Assembly (NCBI GenBank): GCA_946122785.1
Contig: CAMGYJ010000002.1
Location: 56,135,703-56,199,702 of the forward strand
DNA: 64,000 nt
DNA from: Linum tenue
Lineage: Eukaryota; Streptophyta; Magnoliopsida; Malpighiales; Linaceae
Direction: 5' to 3'
Under the pieces are notes generated by a model, which made no database searches, was not told the DNA's origin, and was given only the letters and a program-made list of their open reading frames with translations. Shown in pieces: positions 9,026 through 20,204 of the stretch. Position 1 is the stretch's first letter, and every line of letters starts with the position of its first letter. The translations under genes and the position numbers were made by a program.

Positions 9026-12000
9026 ATGACGTCGGTGAACATGAAGATCGAAAAGTTCACGGGGAAGAACAGCTTCGTTATATGGCATATCAAGATGCAG
9101 ACTTTATTAAAACAGCAAGGGCTGTGGGGGCCGCTGTCTGCGATACAGAAGAAGGGAGCGGTCGATGACGATGAGTGGAATACCCTAGAGGAGAAGGCCC
9201 ACTCGACCATCATGCTATCGTTGTCTGATGACGTCATCATTGAAGTCGCTGCTGAGAAGACTGCCGCGGGCTTGTGGTTAAAGTTGGAGAGTCTGTATAT
9301 GACGAAGTCCTTAACCAACAAGCTGCATCTCAAGCAACGGTTGTTCAGCTTGAGGATGCAAGAAGGTACGCCTTTGAGGGAACATCTCGAACAACTTAAC
9401 TCTATTTTGCTGGATCTGCGTAATATAGATGTTCAAGTTGATGACGAGGATGCTGCCCTAATCCTGCTGGTTTCTTTGCCGAGTTCATATGAGAATTTCG
9501 TTGATTCTTTTTTTGCTGGTAAAGAAAGCGTGTCGTTGGAGGATGTCAGGTCTGCTCTTCATACGAGAGAGATCAGGCATAAGGCGTCCGGATCTGGTAC
9601 AGGTGGTGAGGCATCAGGTTTGGCTGTTACAGGTGGAAAGGGAAAGAAGAAATCTGGTAAAGGGAATTCGAGCAAGAATTCCAAGGGTCCCGGCCCACAG
9701 CCAGGTGATGCTTGCCACAACTGTAAGGAAGTGGGGCATTGGAAGTACAACTGTCCCAAGAGAAGAGGGCAACAGAAGAAACAAGGTTCAGTTGTCGTGG
9801 CAGAAGTGGACAACAGTTCTGAAGACGATCTCACCTTGGCTGTAGATGAGAAGGCACATCGTGGTGATGTGTGGTTTCTTGATACTGCAGCCTCATACCA
9901 TATGTCTCCGAACAGGGATTGCTTCACAACCTAGGAGCAGATAGATGGTGGTAACGTGGTCATGACTAATGGAGCTGTCTGCAAGGTTGTTGGAATCGGG
10001 ACCATAAAGGTTCAGACACATGATGATTCGTTCTGTACCGTGAATGATGCCAGGCATGTTCCACGAATGACAAAGAACCTGATCTCCTTGAGTCTACTCG
10101 ACAACAAGGGCTTCAGCTTCAAAGGAAAAGGTGGAGTTGTGTATGTCTGCAAAGGTTCAAGGAAGGTGCTGAAGGGCGTGAAGCGTGAGACTTTGTATGC
10201 ATTACAAGGGTCTGTGTTGTCTGGTTCTGCTGCAGTTGCATCGTCTCAGGTTCATCAGGAAGATATGACCACTCTCTGGCACATGAGACTGGGGCATATG
10301 AGTGAACGGGGGATGCAAGTTCTATCGAAGAGGGATGTTCTTTGTGGGAACAAGGTGCAGAATTTGGAATTCTGTGAGCATTGTGTGTTTGGAAAGCTAC
10401 ATCGCAGCAAGTTTCCCAAGAAGGGTATCCACCGGACGAAGGGGATACTGGATTACCTCCACTCTGACTGTTGGGGTCCTTCACGAGTTGAATCCATTGG
10501 AGGCAGCATGTATTTTCTGTCTATTATTGATGATTATTCGAGATTTACTTGGATTTTCATGATGAAGCAGAAAAGTGAGGCTTTCACGAAGTTCAAGCAG
10601 TGGAAGACATTGGTGGAGAATCAGACCGGTAAGAAGATCAAGAAGTTGCGAACGGATAATGGTCTGGAGTTCTGTAATTCTGAGTTCAACGAATTCTGCA
10701 AGAATGAAGGGATTGCCCGTCATCGGACTGTGAGAGATACACCCCAGCAGAATGGCGTTGCAGAAAGGATGAACCAGACATTGTTGGAGAGAGCACGGTG
10801 CATGCTCTCTAATGCTGGACTAGAGAGAAGATTCTGGGGAGAAGCAGTGAACATGGCGTGCTTCCTGATCAACCATGGACCTCACACAGGTATCGAGTTG
10901 AAGACTCCTTATGAGGTGTGGTATGGTAAGCCTGCTGATTATTCTTCACTGAAAGTTTTTGGGTGTCCTGTTTATTATCATGTGGATGAGGGTAAACTGA
11001 ACCCAAGGGCAAAGAAGGGTGTATTTGTGGGTTACGGAGATGGAGTTAAGGGATTTCGAGTCTGGTCACCTTCTGAGCATCGAGTTATACTCAGTAGAAA
11101 TGTGATATTTGATGAGAAGTCTATGTTTAACCCCATGTTGAAGGTTACTGTTGTTGAATGTAGCAGGAATGTTGATAAGCAGGTGGAGCTGCAAACTCTC
11201 AATGAGAGTGAGTTTGAGCACCAAGGTGGAGAAAATCAACATGATAAGGATGTCTCTGCAGAGCCAGAAACTTCAGAGTCCAGTGCACGAGCTCAACAGT
11301 CTATTGCTTCCGGTAGACCGAAGAGAGCGACTGCAGGAGTACCTCCACAGAGGTATGGCTTCGAGGACATGGTGGCGTATTCATTTCAGGTTGCTAAAGA
11401 AGTGGAAGCAGGAGAGCCAGAGTCCTATAGAGAAGCCGTTTCGGGTGGCGAAGCTGATCAGTGGCTTGCCGCAATGGGAGGTGAGATGGAATCCCATGAT
11501 AGGAATCAGACTTGGGAGCTAGTCAAACGACCACAAGGAAGGAAGATTGTTACAAACAAGTGGATCTACAAGAAGAAGGAAGAAATCACTTCTAAAGAGG
11601 GCATGAAATTTAAAGCTCGGGTGGTTGCACGAGGCTTCTCGCAGAGGGAAGGAGTTGACTACAATGAGATTTTCTCACTAGTGGCCAGACATACTTCGAT
11701 CAGAGTGCTACTAGCAATAGTGGAACATTATGACTTGGAGCTCGAGCAGCTAGACGTGAGGACAGCTTTCCTGCATGGAGAGTTGGAAGAAGAAATTTAC
11801 ATGACTCAGCCAGAAGGATTCGAAGTTCCGGGAAAAGAAGACTATGTTTGTAAGCTGAAGAAGTCCTTGTATGGACTTAAGCAGTCTCCGAGGCAGTGGT
11901 ACAAGAGATTTGACAGTTACATGCTTGAGCTAGGCTACCGCAGAAGTCCATATGATTGTTGTGTGTATCACAACAAGGTGGAGGATGGTTCGATGATCTA

Positions 12001-12969
12001 TCTTGTTCTGTATGTGGATGATATGCTCATAGCTGCGAGGTCGAAGTCTGATATCCAGAAGTTAAAGGGGATTCTCAGTGCTGAGTTTTAGATGAAGGAT
12101 TTGGGAGCTGCTCGGAAGATCTTGGGTATGGAGATTTACAGGGACAGGTCGAAGAAGAAGCTTTTCTTGTCACAGAAGAGCTACATCCAGAAGATACTGT
12201 CGAGGTTTGGCATGTCTTCAGCAAAGCCCTTAAATACTCCTAGTGCTTCAAATGTTCATCTATCCTCAGCTTATGCACCACAGTCAGAGGCTGAGAAGGA
12301 GTACATGTCGAGAGTCCCATATGCTAGTGCAGTAGGTAGCTTGATGTACGCTATGGTATGCACTAGACCAGATCTTGCACATGCTGTTAGTGTTGTTAGC
12401 AGGTTCATGATACAACCTGGGAATGAGCATTGACAGGCTGTGAAGAGGATCTTCCGGTACCTTAAGGGTACACCTGATGTGGGGATTAGCTTCGGAAGTG
12501 ATACAGAGTGCTTGGTGTCTGGGTATTCTGACTCGGACTATGCTGGAGATGTTGACACAAGGAGATCGATGACCGGTTATGTATTCACTCTTGGGAGTTC
12601 TGTAGTGAGCTGGAAGGCAACTTTGCAGTCGGCGGTGACATTGTCCACTACTGAGGCAGAGTATATGGCGTTGACAGAAGCTACTAAGGAGGGAATATGG
12701 TTGAAGGGACTGGTTGGTGATCTGGGTCTACATCATGATCAGGCAGTGGTGTATTGCGACAGTTTGAGTGCAATATGCTTGTCAAAGGATCAAGTCCACC
12801 ATGAGAGGACTAAGCACATCGACGTGAGGTATAATTTCCTGAGGACAGAGAAGAGGATTAAGGTGAAGAAGGTTGGCACCGAGGATAATCCTGCTGATTG
12901 TTCACGAAGCCGGTTCCACATGGCAAGTTCCAACACTGCTTGGACTTGCTAAATGTCTTGAGTGGGTGA
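9026..12969 (+). pseudogene. copia gag-pol polyprotein, three stops and one frameshift
   Basis: The ATG at 9026 opens a single frame. Gag has the UBN2-type core and a zinc knuckle C-HNC-KEVGHWKYNC (near 9716). The protease motif reads DTAAS near 9880, with an alanine where DTGAS or DSGAS is usual. Integrase has its HHCC finger (10279-10385) and the D, D (RTDNG, 10650) and E residues of the catalytic triad. Reverse transcriptase has YVDDM near 12014, and RNase H has SDSDYAGD near 12529 and ERTKHIDVRY near 12805. In-frame stops occur at 9932 (TAG), 12089 (TAG) and 12431 (TGA). Each replaces a residue that is normally conserved, and the frame is otherwise unchanged. One base is missing near 12898, after which the NPAD-FTKP tail continues in another frame to TGA 12967-12969. 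It is a recently killed copy. Confidence 0.93.
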
Positions 12970-13052
12970 CTCCGCCCTACGGGGCATTGATGGCGGGAGA
13001 GAGAGAGAAGGAGCAGAGTACATCAGAGATTTCAGAGGAAGAGGATTCAAGT

Positions 13053-13065
13053 CAAGGTGGAGATT
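13053..13065 (+). other. polypurine tract of copia element
   Basis: The purine-rich sequence caaggtggagatt lies directly before the TG of the 3' LTR, where second-strand priming starts in copia elements. Confidence 0.7.
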
Positions 13066-13362
13066 TGTTGATGTGACTTGAATCGGGTTCCGGGCCTGGT
13101 CTGTAACCGTTCCCTTTGCCAGATTGGATTAGGTTTAGACCCACATGGAGAAGTACTAAAAATACTTCTCATACTCCTCTGTAATCTGTAATCTCCTCGA
13201 TATAGTGAAACTGGCTCTCTCTCTCGCCCGTGGACGTAGCTAACACACATCGTGTTAGTGAACCACGTAAATCGTGTGTCTGTGTTTTTTCGATTCTCGC
13301 TTTTGTATTCTTGCTTTATCGATCCCGGCAATTTCCCGATCCTTAGCATCGCGTTTATAACA
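13066..13362 (+). repeat. 3' LTR of copia element
   Basis: Starts tgttgatgtgacttg and ends gcgtttataaca. It is shorter than the 5' LTR because of an internal deletion of about 48 bases near 13085-13105. Confidence 0.95.
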
Positions 13363-13372
13363 CAAACGACCC

Positions 13373-14584
13373 ACTTGTTTCCTTCTTAGAAAGTTCAGAG
13401 ATGGGTTTGAGAGGGAGGGGGATAATCAGTTGTGTTTACGAAAATGGGTACCAGGAATTCAGGCTTTAGAGATGGGCAATTATATATGTTGTTCCCATAT
13501 GGATTATTTTGTTTGGGATCCCTTCAGAACTCTCACATAAAGAAGTCCCAGGTTGCATATATAGAAAGCTCAGGTTGGGAAACTGTGTGTATGGATCAAC
13601 CGAAGTGATTTGGTAAGAGGTTGGGTACAATGAAGATATGTGTTGAGATTAGTGCTAAGCGGAAGTTGGTGGATAAGTTTAATTAGTATAACTCTAAATG
13701 GGATGGATATACAAAATGTTCATTGCGATTGAGTACTGTCAACCTGCCAGTTATGTGTGCAACCTGCTGTGTTTTTGGTCATGATTGTTCAGTCTTTTGG
13801 GATGTTTCTACCAAGCGGATTTGGCGCAAGAAAACTATTATAGTGGTCGATATTGCAAGTTGTCCAGGATTTGATAGGGAACTTGAGTTTGCAGCAGGCC
13901 CTAAACAAGCAAGAGTGATTCCAGAGGAAGTATTGCAACTCTAACTAAAGAAAGAGATAAGAATGTTGAATGGTAATTTATAATCAACCTATCACTAAAC
14001 ATCACACATGGTAGGTCGCTATGCTATCAATTTGGATTAATTATCAACTTCAAATCATAATAAATATGGAGTGTCAAATGGAACATGGAGTGTTCTCTAT
14101 CTCTGCCATCAACTCATGAGAAGGAGAGGCCAAATGATGATCCACGTTCAAACTTCAAAGGAGTTGAAGACAACCATATTAAAGCATGGGCCATTGAATT
14201 AAGATGGTGGATGAACTATCTATTCATCTCACCCACATCTCACTTATATCTACATGTTATGTGTTTATGTAATAATAAAGTAAAATGTATGACAATTTCA
14301 TTTAGTATGGTGGGCAATGTATAGTTCCCATCTTCCTCAATTTAATGCCTGCGTGCATGTCATGGTTTGTCAGAAAAGTGTGGGCATAAAATAAAAAGAA
14401 AGAGAAGCACAAGTGTGTTGTGTGTCGTGTGATGAATGTATGTTATTTTGAGTGATTAAAATCATAAGTCAAAAGTTAAAGGCTATGATTATTATGAGTG
14501 AATTCTAAATTGAGTAATTAAACACCAAATGTTTCTTTTGTTTTGATCCTAAAGTACCACTACTTCCGCTAATACCCAACAAAG
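13373..14584. other. intergenic, no feature recognised
   Basis: AT-rich DNA with short open frames only (73 and 79 codons), none with a motif I recognise. Confidence 0.6.
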
Positions 14585-14890
14585 GAAAAGCAACCTGTGA
14601 TAGCAGAAGTACCACCAGTCATTCCCAGCGCGTTGCCTTCATATGAAGAATTTAACATGATATTGAATGGTCCAAAACCTTGATCTCCTCAGGTGGCTAC
14701 CCTGGATTCTGAAGCAAATTCATTTGCGGCTATTTGTGCTATAGAAGTCAAGTTGCAGAACCCTTCAATGAAAGGAGGTCGTGAGGGGCTAAGGAATCAA
14801 AAGGGATTGACAGGTGCAACCCAACCACGTCGATGCCCATACTAACTTGGAATGCGAGGGGCTTGAACTGCTCCAATGTAATTATGTTGA
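14585..14890 (+). pseudogene. LINE (L1-type) fragment: ORF1 tail and ORF2 start
   Basis: The stretch encodes EKQPVIAEVPPVIPSALPSY, which resembles the tail of a plant LINE ORF1. About 240 bases later, ATG 14833 gives MPILTWNARGLN, the usual start of the LINE ORF2 endonuclease. It is cut off after that. Reading frames are interrupted. Confidence 0.55.
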
Positions 14891-14989
14891 CTCATAAATA
14901 TCCCCTGTGATGACAGTTGAGTTTCTAAGGTATAAAAGTAGGAGAAATCACCATATTCTTTAAGATGAAATGCTGGATGAAAAGACTAA

Positions 14990-15243
14990 GGGGACGTTTG
15001 GATCAGTAATTCTAATGAATCAATTTGACACAATTGCCTCGTTTTGAGAAAATTGTGCCAGATTGACTCGTTTGGCAGCAGAAAATTTGAATGAAGCAAT
15101 TTGGCATGAGGAATTATGAATTGACTCATTTTGAGGCAATTACAATGTCTGGGGTGGGGGCAGGTAATTTGAATTGACATTTTATAAATCGAGACAATGG
15201 GTTAAATTGGCTCGTTTTGCAATTGATCCATCCAAACGACCCC
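14990..15243. mobile_element. Tourist-like (PIF/Harbinger) MITE, 254 bp
   Basis: The ends are ggggacgtttggatc and gatccatccaaacgacccc, with a 3-bp TAA duplication at 14987-14989 and 15244-15246. Short, non-coding, with internal inverted repeats (aattgactcattttgag-like). TAA duplication and GGG-CGTTTGGAT ends fit the Tourist group. Confidence 0.8.
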
Positions 15244-15335
15244 TAAGAAATTAAAGTTCATGTATACCAACATTGTATTGAACATATCATATCACCCACA
15301 TTGAACAACAAAAGGTAATTCCATTAATAATGTTT

Positions 15336-15435
15336 GGCAAAATACACTTTCATAGCCATAACTATTCGCGTTGTGACAAATATAGTCAGTTTTTGAAAAA
15401 TACACTCGTATTGCCATTCCGTCCAAAACTTTAAC
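15336..15435. repeat. left TIR of the MULE
   Basis: Inverted match to 19835-19934. Shares ggcaaaatacactttcat, tagccataactattcgc and gaaaaatacactcgta with the right end. The TIR of the MULE at 24493 is clearly related. Confidence 0.9.
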
Positions 15436-16389
15436 GGGAACTTTACGACTGCTGACTGGACTAACGGATGATTGTAACGTGGACGCGGTTCATCTACGTA
15501 GCAGGACAGGTGGAAATTTTATTTTATTTCATTATTAAAAAAAAAGGTAAAACCCTAAAACTAACTTTACCAATTAATCGACTACCTTTTACCATTTCGA
15601 ACACTTTACCCTTCCTCTTCTCTTATTCTTCTCTCGTCAAACAGCTCCCCCATCTCTCCCGATTGACAAAGTCAATCGATCGAAGACCACACCCCGACGG
15701 CCCGACCCACTTCTCCGTCGCTCCAGTGAACGACGTCTCCCCCTATCGCTCCTCCATCTCCGGTGAAGACAGAGGAAACCATGCATCATCCGGATGGTGA
15801 ATCGACGACGACGGCGAACCCTAATCCTTCGTCGCTGCCGTCCTTTGTCGCACCCGTCCTTCGTCGCTATCGTCCTTCGTCGCTTCCGTCGCTTGGATCG
15901 TCCAACCCAGAATCGCGACGCAAGGTCGTCGAACCCTAATTTTGGATTCACATTTCAAGTCTTTCGTCTAATTGGATTGTGGTGGCTGGTGAGTGAAGAC
16001 AAGACAGTGGGGTTATAGTGTGAGAATGTTATTGCTGGAATGAGGTTGATTAAAGTGCAGTTTTTGGTATCTATTTATAGGTGTTGGCGATCTCTAAAGC
16101 TTGGAGAGCGACACAACAAGTTCGTGAAGGGACCACAAAACTTCTCTTTGTGGCGAGATTGCCCCTAAATCATACGGTAAGAAGCTCATCACATTGGATA
16201 CAAAAGTCAATTGTAGTGAGGACAAATGTGCTTTGAAATTGGTTATTTGATTCGCAATTCTTTAGTGGATAGCCTGTTGTATGCAATTTGTTTATTGTAA
16301 AGCAGAAAGTTGGTTCCACTTAAGGCTAATTAACTATTAATTATGTAATTATATAGTATATAATGACAATAAGGTTGTTATCTTAACAT

Positions 16390-18600
16390 ATGGCAAACTC
16401 GTGGGATGAATTGGTAGGCGAAAATGACCCAAATCAGATTGGGCATGATGAGGCTTCGCTAGGCACAAACAATGTTGGAGATGCATCCGTTGCTCCTGAT
16501 ATCTATCATGTTTATGACTCTGATGACGCAATGACATCAGATGATGAATATCACGAGGCTAGAGCTAACCTACGTGCATATGGTGAAGGGAGGAAAAGGA
16601 AAGTGATTACAAGAGTTGCTGCTGGTGGAGAAGAGGTAGACCGGCTTGAGGAATTCGAAGAAGATGACTCTGAAAACGGGGAGGAGGAAGGCCAAGATGA
16701 TGGTGAGAATTCACACCACTCCATTCCCCACCAGAATACTGAGCCACCTGAAGAACCTCAGCCACCTGAACAACCTCAGCCACCTCGGTTTGATGTTAAT
16801 GGGGAGGGCTCTCAGCATTCGAACTACAGATTGTCAGAAGACTCAGATCATGTAAGGGACAACTTGTCAAATGAGGATGGTGGTGATTTGTATGATGATG
16901 TACCACGGTATGATCCACTCTGCAACCATAAGAAACTTGAGTTTGTACGTAAAATGAAATTCGATGGGGTAGAGCAGTTCAAAGATGGCATTGTAAGACA
17001 TTCTGTAGCACATGGTGCATGTCTGAGTTGGACTCGGAGCAACCCTACGAGGAGAGAGGTAAATATGAGAACTGTCCATGGAGGTTGTATGCAAGCTGGT
17101 TCAGGAAGGATAAGTGCTTCATGATAAGGAAAGTGGGGCTGTCACACTCATGTGCAAGGCGTCTCTCAGTTAACCAAGTCACAGCAAAGTGGATAGCCTC
17201 GGATATGTTAGAGAGATTCAGAATTAACCTAGAGTGGGCTCCGAAACAGATTATGGTTGAGGTGAAGTTAAAGCACAACATGGAGGTGAAGAAGAGAACT
17301 TGCTACAGAGCTAAAGTAGAGGCTATCAAGATATTAAGTGGGTCGTTGAGTGATGAGTATAACTTGATTAGGAGATATGTTGGTGATATGAAGAAGAGGG
17401 ATAGGGATGGTCGTTTCCAGCTGGAAGTTGACCCGCACCCAGATGAGGATAAGTGCTTATTCAAGCGCTTATATGTTGGTTTTTCCTGTTTGAAGGATGG
17501 ATTCCTTTTGGGCTGTCGTCCTATGTTTGGTCTGGATGGCTGTTTTCTTAAAGGGGAGGTAAAAGGTATGCTTCTCACAGCAGTGGGTAAATATGGAAAC
17601 AACCAGATGTTCCCAATTTCCTGGGCGGTTGTGGAAGGGGAAAATACCAACTCTTGGACATGGTTCGTGGATATTCTAACTGAGGAACTTGGTTTAATGG
17701 ATTGTAGAGGGTGGACTGTTATATCGGACCAGTACAAGGTATAGTAACCATTCATGTGTTTTTAATTTGAATGTTTCTTATTGTTTGTAGACTTATCCAA
17801 TTTCACTCCACTAGGGTCTGGTTAAAGCACTCCACTCAATACTACCTGAAGCGGAGCATCGAAAATGTGCTAGGCATGTGTATGCCAACTGGAAAGCCAA
17901 GAACAAGACTGACATGATTCAAAAATTGTTCTGGAAGGCAGTGTATGCATGCAACGAATCTGACTGGAAGAAGGCTACGCAAGAGATGGAGACTATACAA
18001 GGTAATGGAGATGGACCAACGCCATTTACGGACTTTATGGCTACTGATCCGACCAGATTTTGTCGTGCTTTCTTGTCTACAATTCCTAAATGTGATAGTG
18101 TCACGAGTAATATATGTGAGACCTAGAATGGCAGCATTGTGAAGTATAGAGGATTTCGTATTATAGACATGCTTGAAGGGATTAGGAGGTATATGATGGA
18201 AAGAGTGGTGATCAAGTATAATATGTTGCATGGGAGTACTGATGAGCTGTGTCCGAGAATTAGGAAATGTTCAGAGAAGGAGAAGGAGTTTGCTAGGATG
18301 TGAGGTTGAATGTTGGCGATCGTATTACGATTGAAAGGGAGCTTCGTCAAGCAACAAGAGGAATTGGTGTTTATGTTGATGAGACCAATGGTAATCAATA
18401 TGTTAGGGTGAGTAATTTTTTTCTTTCTTAGTTACACCATTTTTTCATGTGTCATCACCAATATGACATTTAACAAAGTTGTTGAATGCAGTTGAATGGG
18501 GCAAATGGAAGGTATGTTGGGAATCCACCTCCAACTCGTCTAACCCAACATACTGAGGTGGATCTGCCAGGGAGCCAGCCGCCACCAACCCAACATAAAT
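16390..18600 (+). pseudogene. MURA-type MULE transposase, decayed
   Basis: The ATG at 16390 opens a frame with an acidic N-terminus and a proline/glutamate-rich segment, followed by the plant MuDR N-terminal domain (16900-17060). The frame shifts by one near 17055 and continues with YENCPWRLYASW. The MULE transposase core follows: GLDGCFLKGEVKG near 17530 (first catalytic Asp), PISWAVVEGEN, and ISDQYK near 17722 (second Asp). A likely intron (17739-17814) joins this to GLVKAL and the CARHVYANW motif. A TAG at 18124 replaces the residue after CET in the conserved CETFN motif, and a TGA at 18301 ends the frame. A C-terminal scrap follows to about 18600. The SWIM zinc finger usual in these proteins is not visible. 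The family enzyme excises and inserts MULEs at their TIRs. Confidence 0.88.
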
Positions 18601-18898
18601 TGTCGACTCATGTAATTCGGTTAAGACAATTTATGTTAAGTTTTAGGTTTGTTTGCTAGGTGTAGCTGAAGGAAACTCTCTATCTTAGGGTGATGTTCAA
18701 GACTAATGTCAGAATGTAATCAGGCACTAAGATGCTTGTTAATGTGTTCTCCAGACTATTGTAGAAGCCCAATATTTTGCAAGGATTATGTTAGGTTCAA
18801 TCGTTCCATGCTATCTTTTGTAAAGAAAATAGGTTGTTTACCCCATTTCATACCAGCTTTAAATTTCAACTTGCACATTACATACGATCGATACAAAC

Positions 18899-19459
18899 TT
18901 ACTGCTTCCCCAGAAATATAATCAGTAAGACATTCGGAACCAAGAAGAAACTGAGCATATATCTAATCACTCGCAATTCATGATACAAATTCTGAGATTC
19001 AGTTATTCGATCTTTCTCAATTTTCATCCAATTGCGTAACTCCTCCTCCAACAGTTTGTTATCCTTCTTCATTCTCACTGCCTATGATTCGGCCAGCCTT
19101 AAGCTTTCTTCCAACTTCATCATCATACCGTCAACATCATTGTTTCGTGCCTCTGATATATCAAAACTTGACTCCACCCAACGAAAAAAATTGCACCCAC
19201 CTTTTGGATCCTGCAACATTGACAAATCCTAAGACACAATACATCATAAAATAGTTCATAGAAACTACGATTTGCTTACCATCCAATTAGGGCAACCATA
19301 AAATTGTCTGCCTGGGTTCAACTCAGTCCCAGAAGTTTGTACCAAAGCAGGGACTTTGCACTTGCAAATGACAGCACCAACACCTTCACTTTTGATGTTC
19401 GTTGACCCAGAATCGGCAAAATCCCTGCCGACGTTTCTCCGCCCAACCCTGCGCGACAT
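18899..19459 (-). pseudogene. MULE-borne GRF zinc-finger / coiled-coil / TM protein
   Basis: Minus strand. The ATG at 19459 starts MSRRVGRRNVGRDF. A GRF-type zinc finger follows (ICKCKVPALVQTSGTE, NPGRQFYGCPNW), with a splice donor after codon 60 at 19280/19279 and an acceptor before 19210. Exon 2 (19210-18899) encodes GGCNFFRWVESSF, a helical coiled-coil stretch rich in KK/LLEEEL, and a C-terminal hydrophobic segment MLSFFLVPNVLLIIFLG, ending TAA at 18899. One in-frame TAG (19084-19082) interrupts exon 2, apparently a lysine codon change. The order GRF finger, coiled coil, C-terminal anchor is a layout seen in many plant genomes. Its presence within the TIRs, facing the transposase, suggests it belongs to the element. 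Its function is unknown. Confidence 0.75.
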
Positions 19460-19538
19460 GGATAAATCGTCGACTGGAACCAGAGGGAGAAGTGAGGGCG
19501 ATTGAAAGGAGATAAGGAGAAGGCGATGGGTAAGAGAG

Positions 19539-19540
<2 letters not shown>

Positions 19541-19582
<42 letters not shown>
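19541..19582. repeat. (AG)21 microsatellite
   Basis: Perfect dinucleotide run. Read on the minus strand it is a CT tract about 80 bases upstream of the GRF-gene ATG, a common position for CT tracts in plant 5' UTRs. Confidence 0.95.
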
Positions 19583-19584
<2 letters not shown>

Positions 19585-20204
19585 GCGGGGGGATGGGATT
19601 TTCCTCCGTAAACCTAGAATGGAAGGTGGATTGATAATGGTCGACAATGGAGGAGTGGGATTGATAATAGGTAAAAATAAATAAGGTAAAAATAATAGGT
19701 AAAAATGAAATGGCAAATTGTAGTCGAGTTGGCGATGATGTGGCAACCGCGTGGTATCCACCTCAGCGCCACGGAAGGTTTACTGACGGCGTCTGTCTTT
19801 CCGTTTATGTTTGAAACGAAAATGGCTAAATTTGCCAGGCAAGTTTTCAAAAGTGGCTATACGAGTGTATTTTTCAAAAAATGGCTATATTTGTCACAAT
19901 GCGAATAGTTATGGCTATGAAAGTGTATTTTGCCATAATGTTTCAAAGAAACAATGAGGGATCACTCCGACTCTAAAAATCAGTTTGTATGAAACTTCTC
20001 AAATCACACACGAGGTACCTGTTTGACATCATATATGAATTGACGGAACATAAAAAGCATACTTAGCTCCCATTTAAAGTCATAAAGAAATGTGTTATTC
20101 ACACCAATGTTTTTAACTTGGTCGTTTTGCAAAAAAGTGACTGTACTCCACGAAAATAGAATCCTCTCAGAACTAATTACCATTGTCATGGGTTGGACCC
20201 TAAA

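Larger units (their letters stand above)
8628..13362 (+). mobile_element. Ty1-copia retrotransposon (TNT1/Tork-like), complete but inactivated
   Basis: Complete structure: 345-bp 5' LTR, primer-binding site, a single gag-pol frame, polypurine tract, 297-bp 3' LTR, and a perfect 5-bp target duplication caaac at 8623-8627 and 13363-13367. The LTRs are nearly identical except for a block of about 48 bp missing from the 3' copy, so insertion is fairly recent. Integrase precedes reverse transcriptase, which makes it copia and not gypsy. It sits in the extreme right tip of a MITE. Confidence 0.95.
15336..19934 (+). mobile_element. Mutator-like element (MULE), 4599 bp, two genes
   Basis: Terminal inverted repeats of about 100 bp start ggcaaaatacactttcat at both ends and are nearly identical over the first 75 bases. 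A perfect 9-bp duplication, ataatgttt, flanks it at 15327-15335 and 19935-19943, the Mutator hallmark. Inside are a plus-strand MURA transposase remnant (16390-18600) and a minus-strand GRF-type zinc-finger gene (19459-18899), convergent to each other. Long TIRs, the 9-bp duplication and the transposase make this assignment firm. Both genes carry stops, so the copy is probably not autonomous now. Confidence 0.95.

Noticed and set aside
15637..15951. Arginine-rich 104-codon frame near the left end of the MULE
   Set aside because: Translation of a pyrimidine-rich leader on the wrong strand; no similarity recognised.
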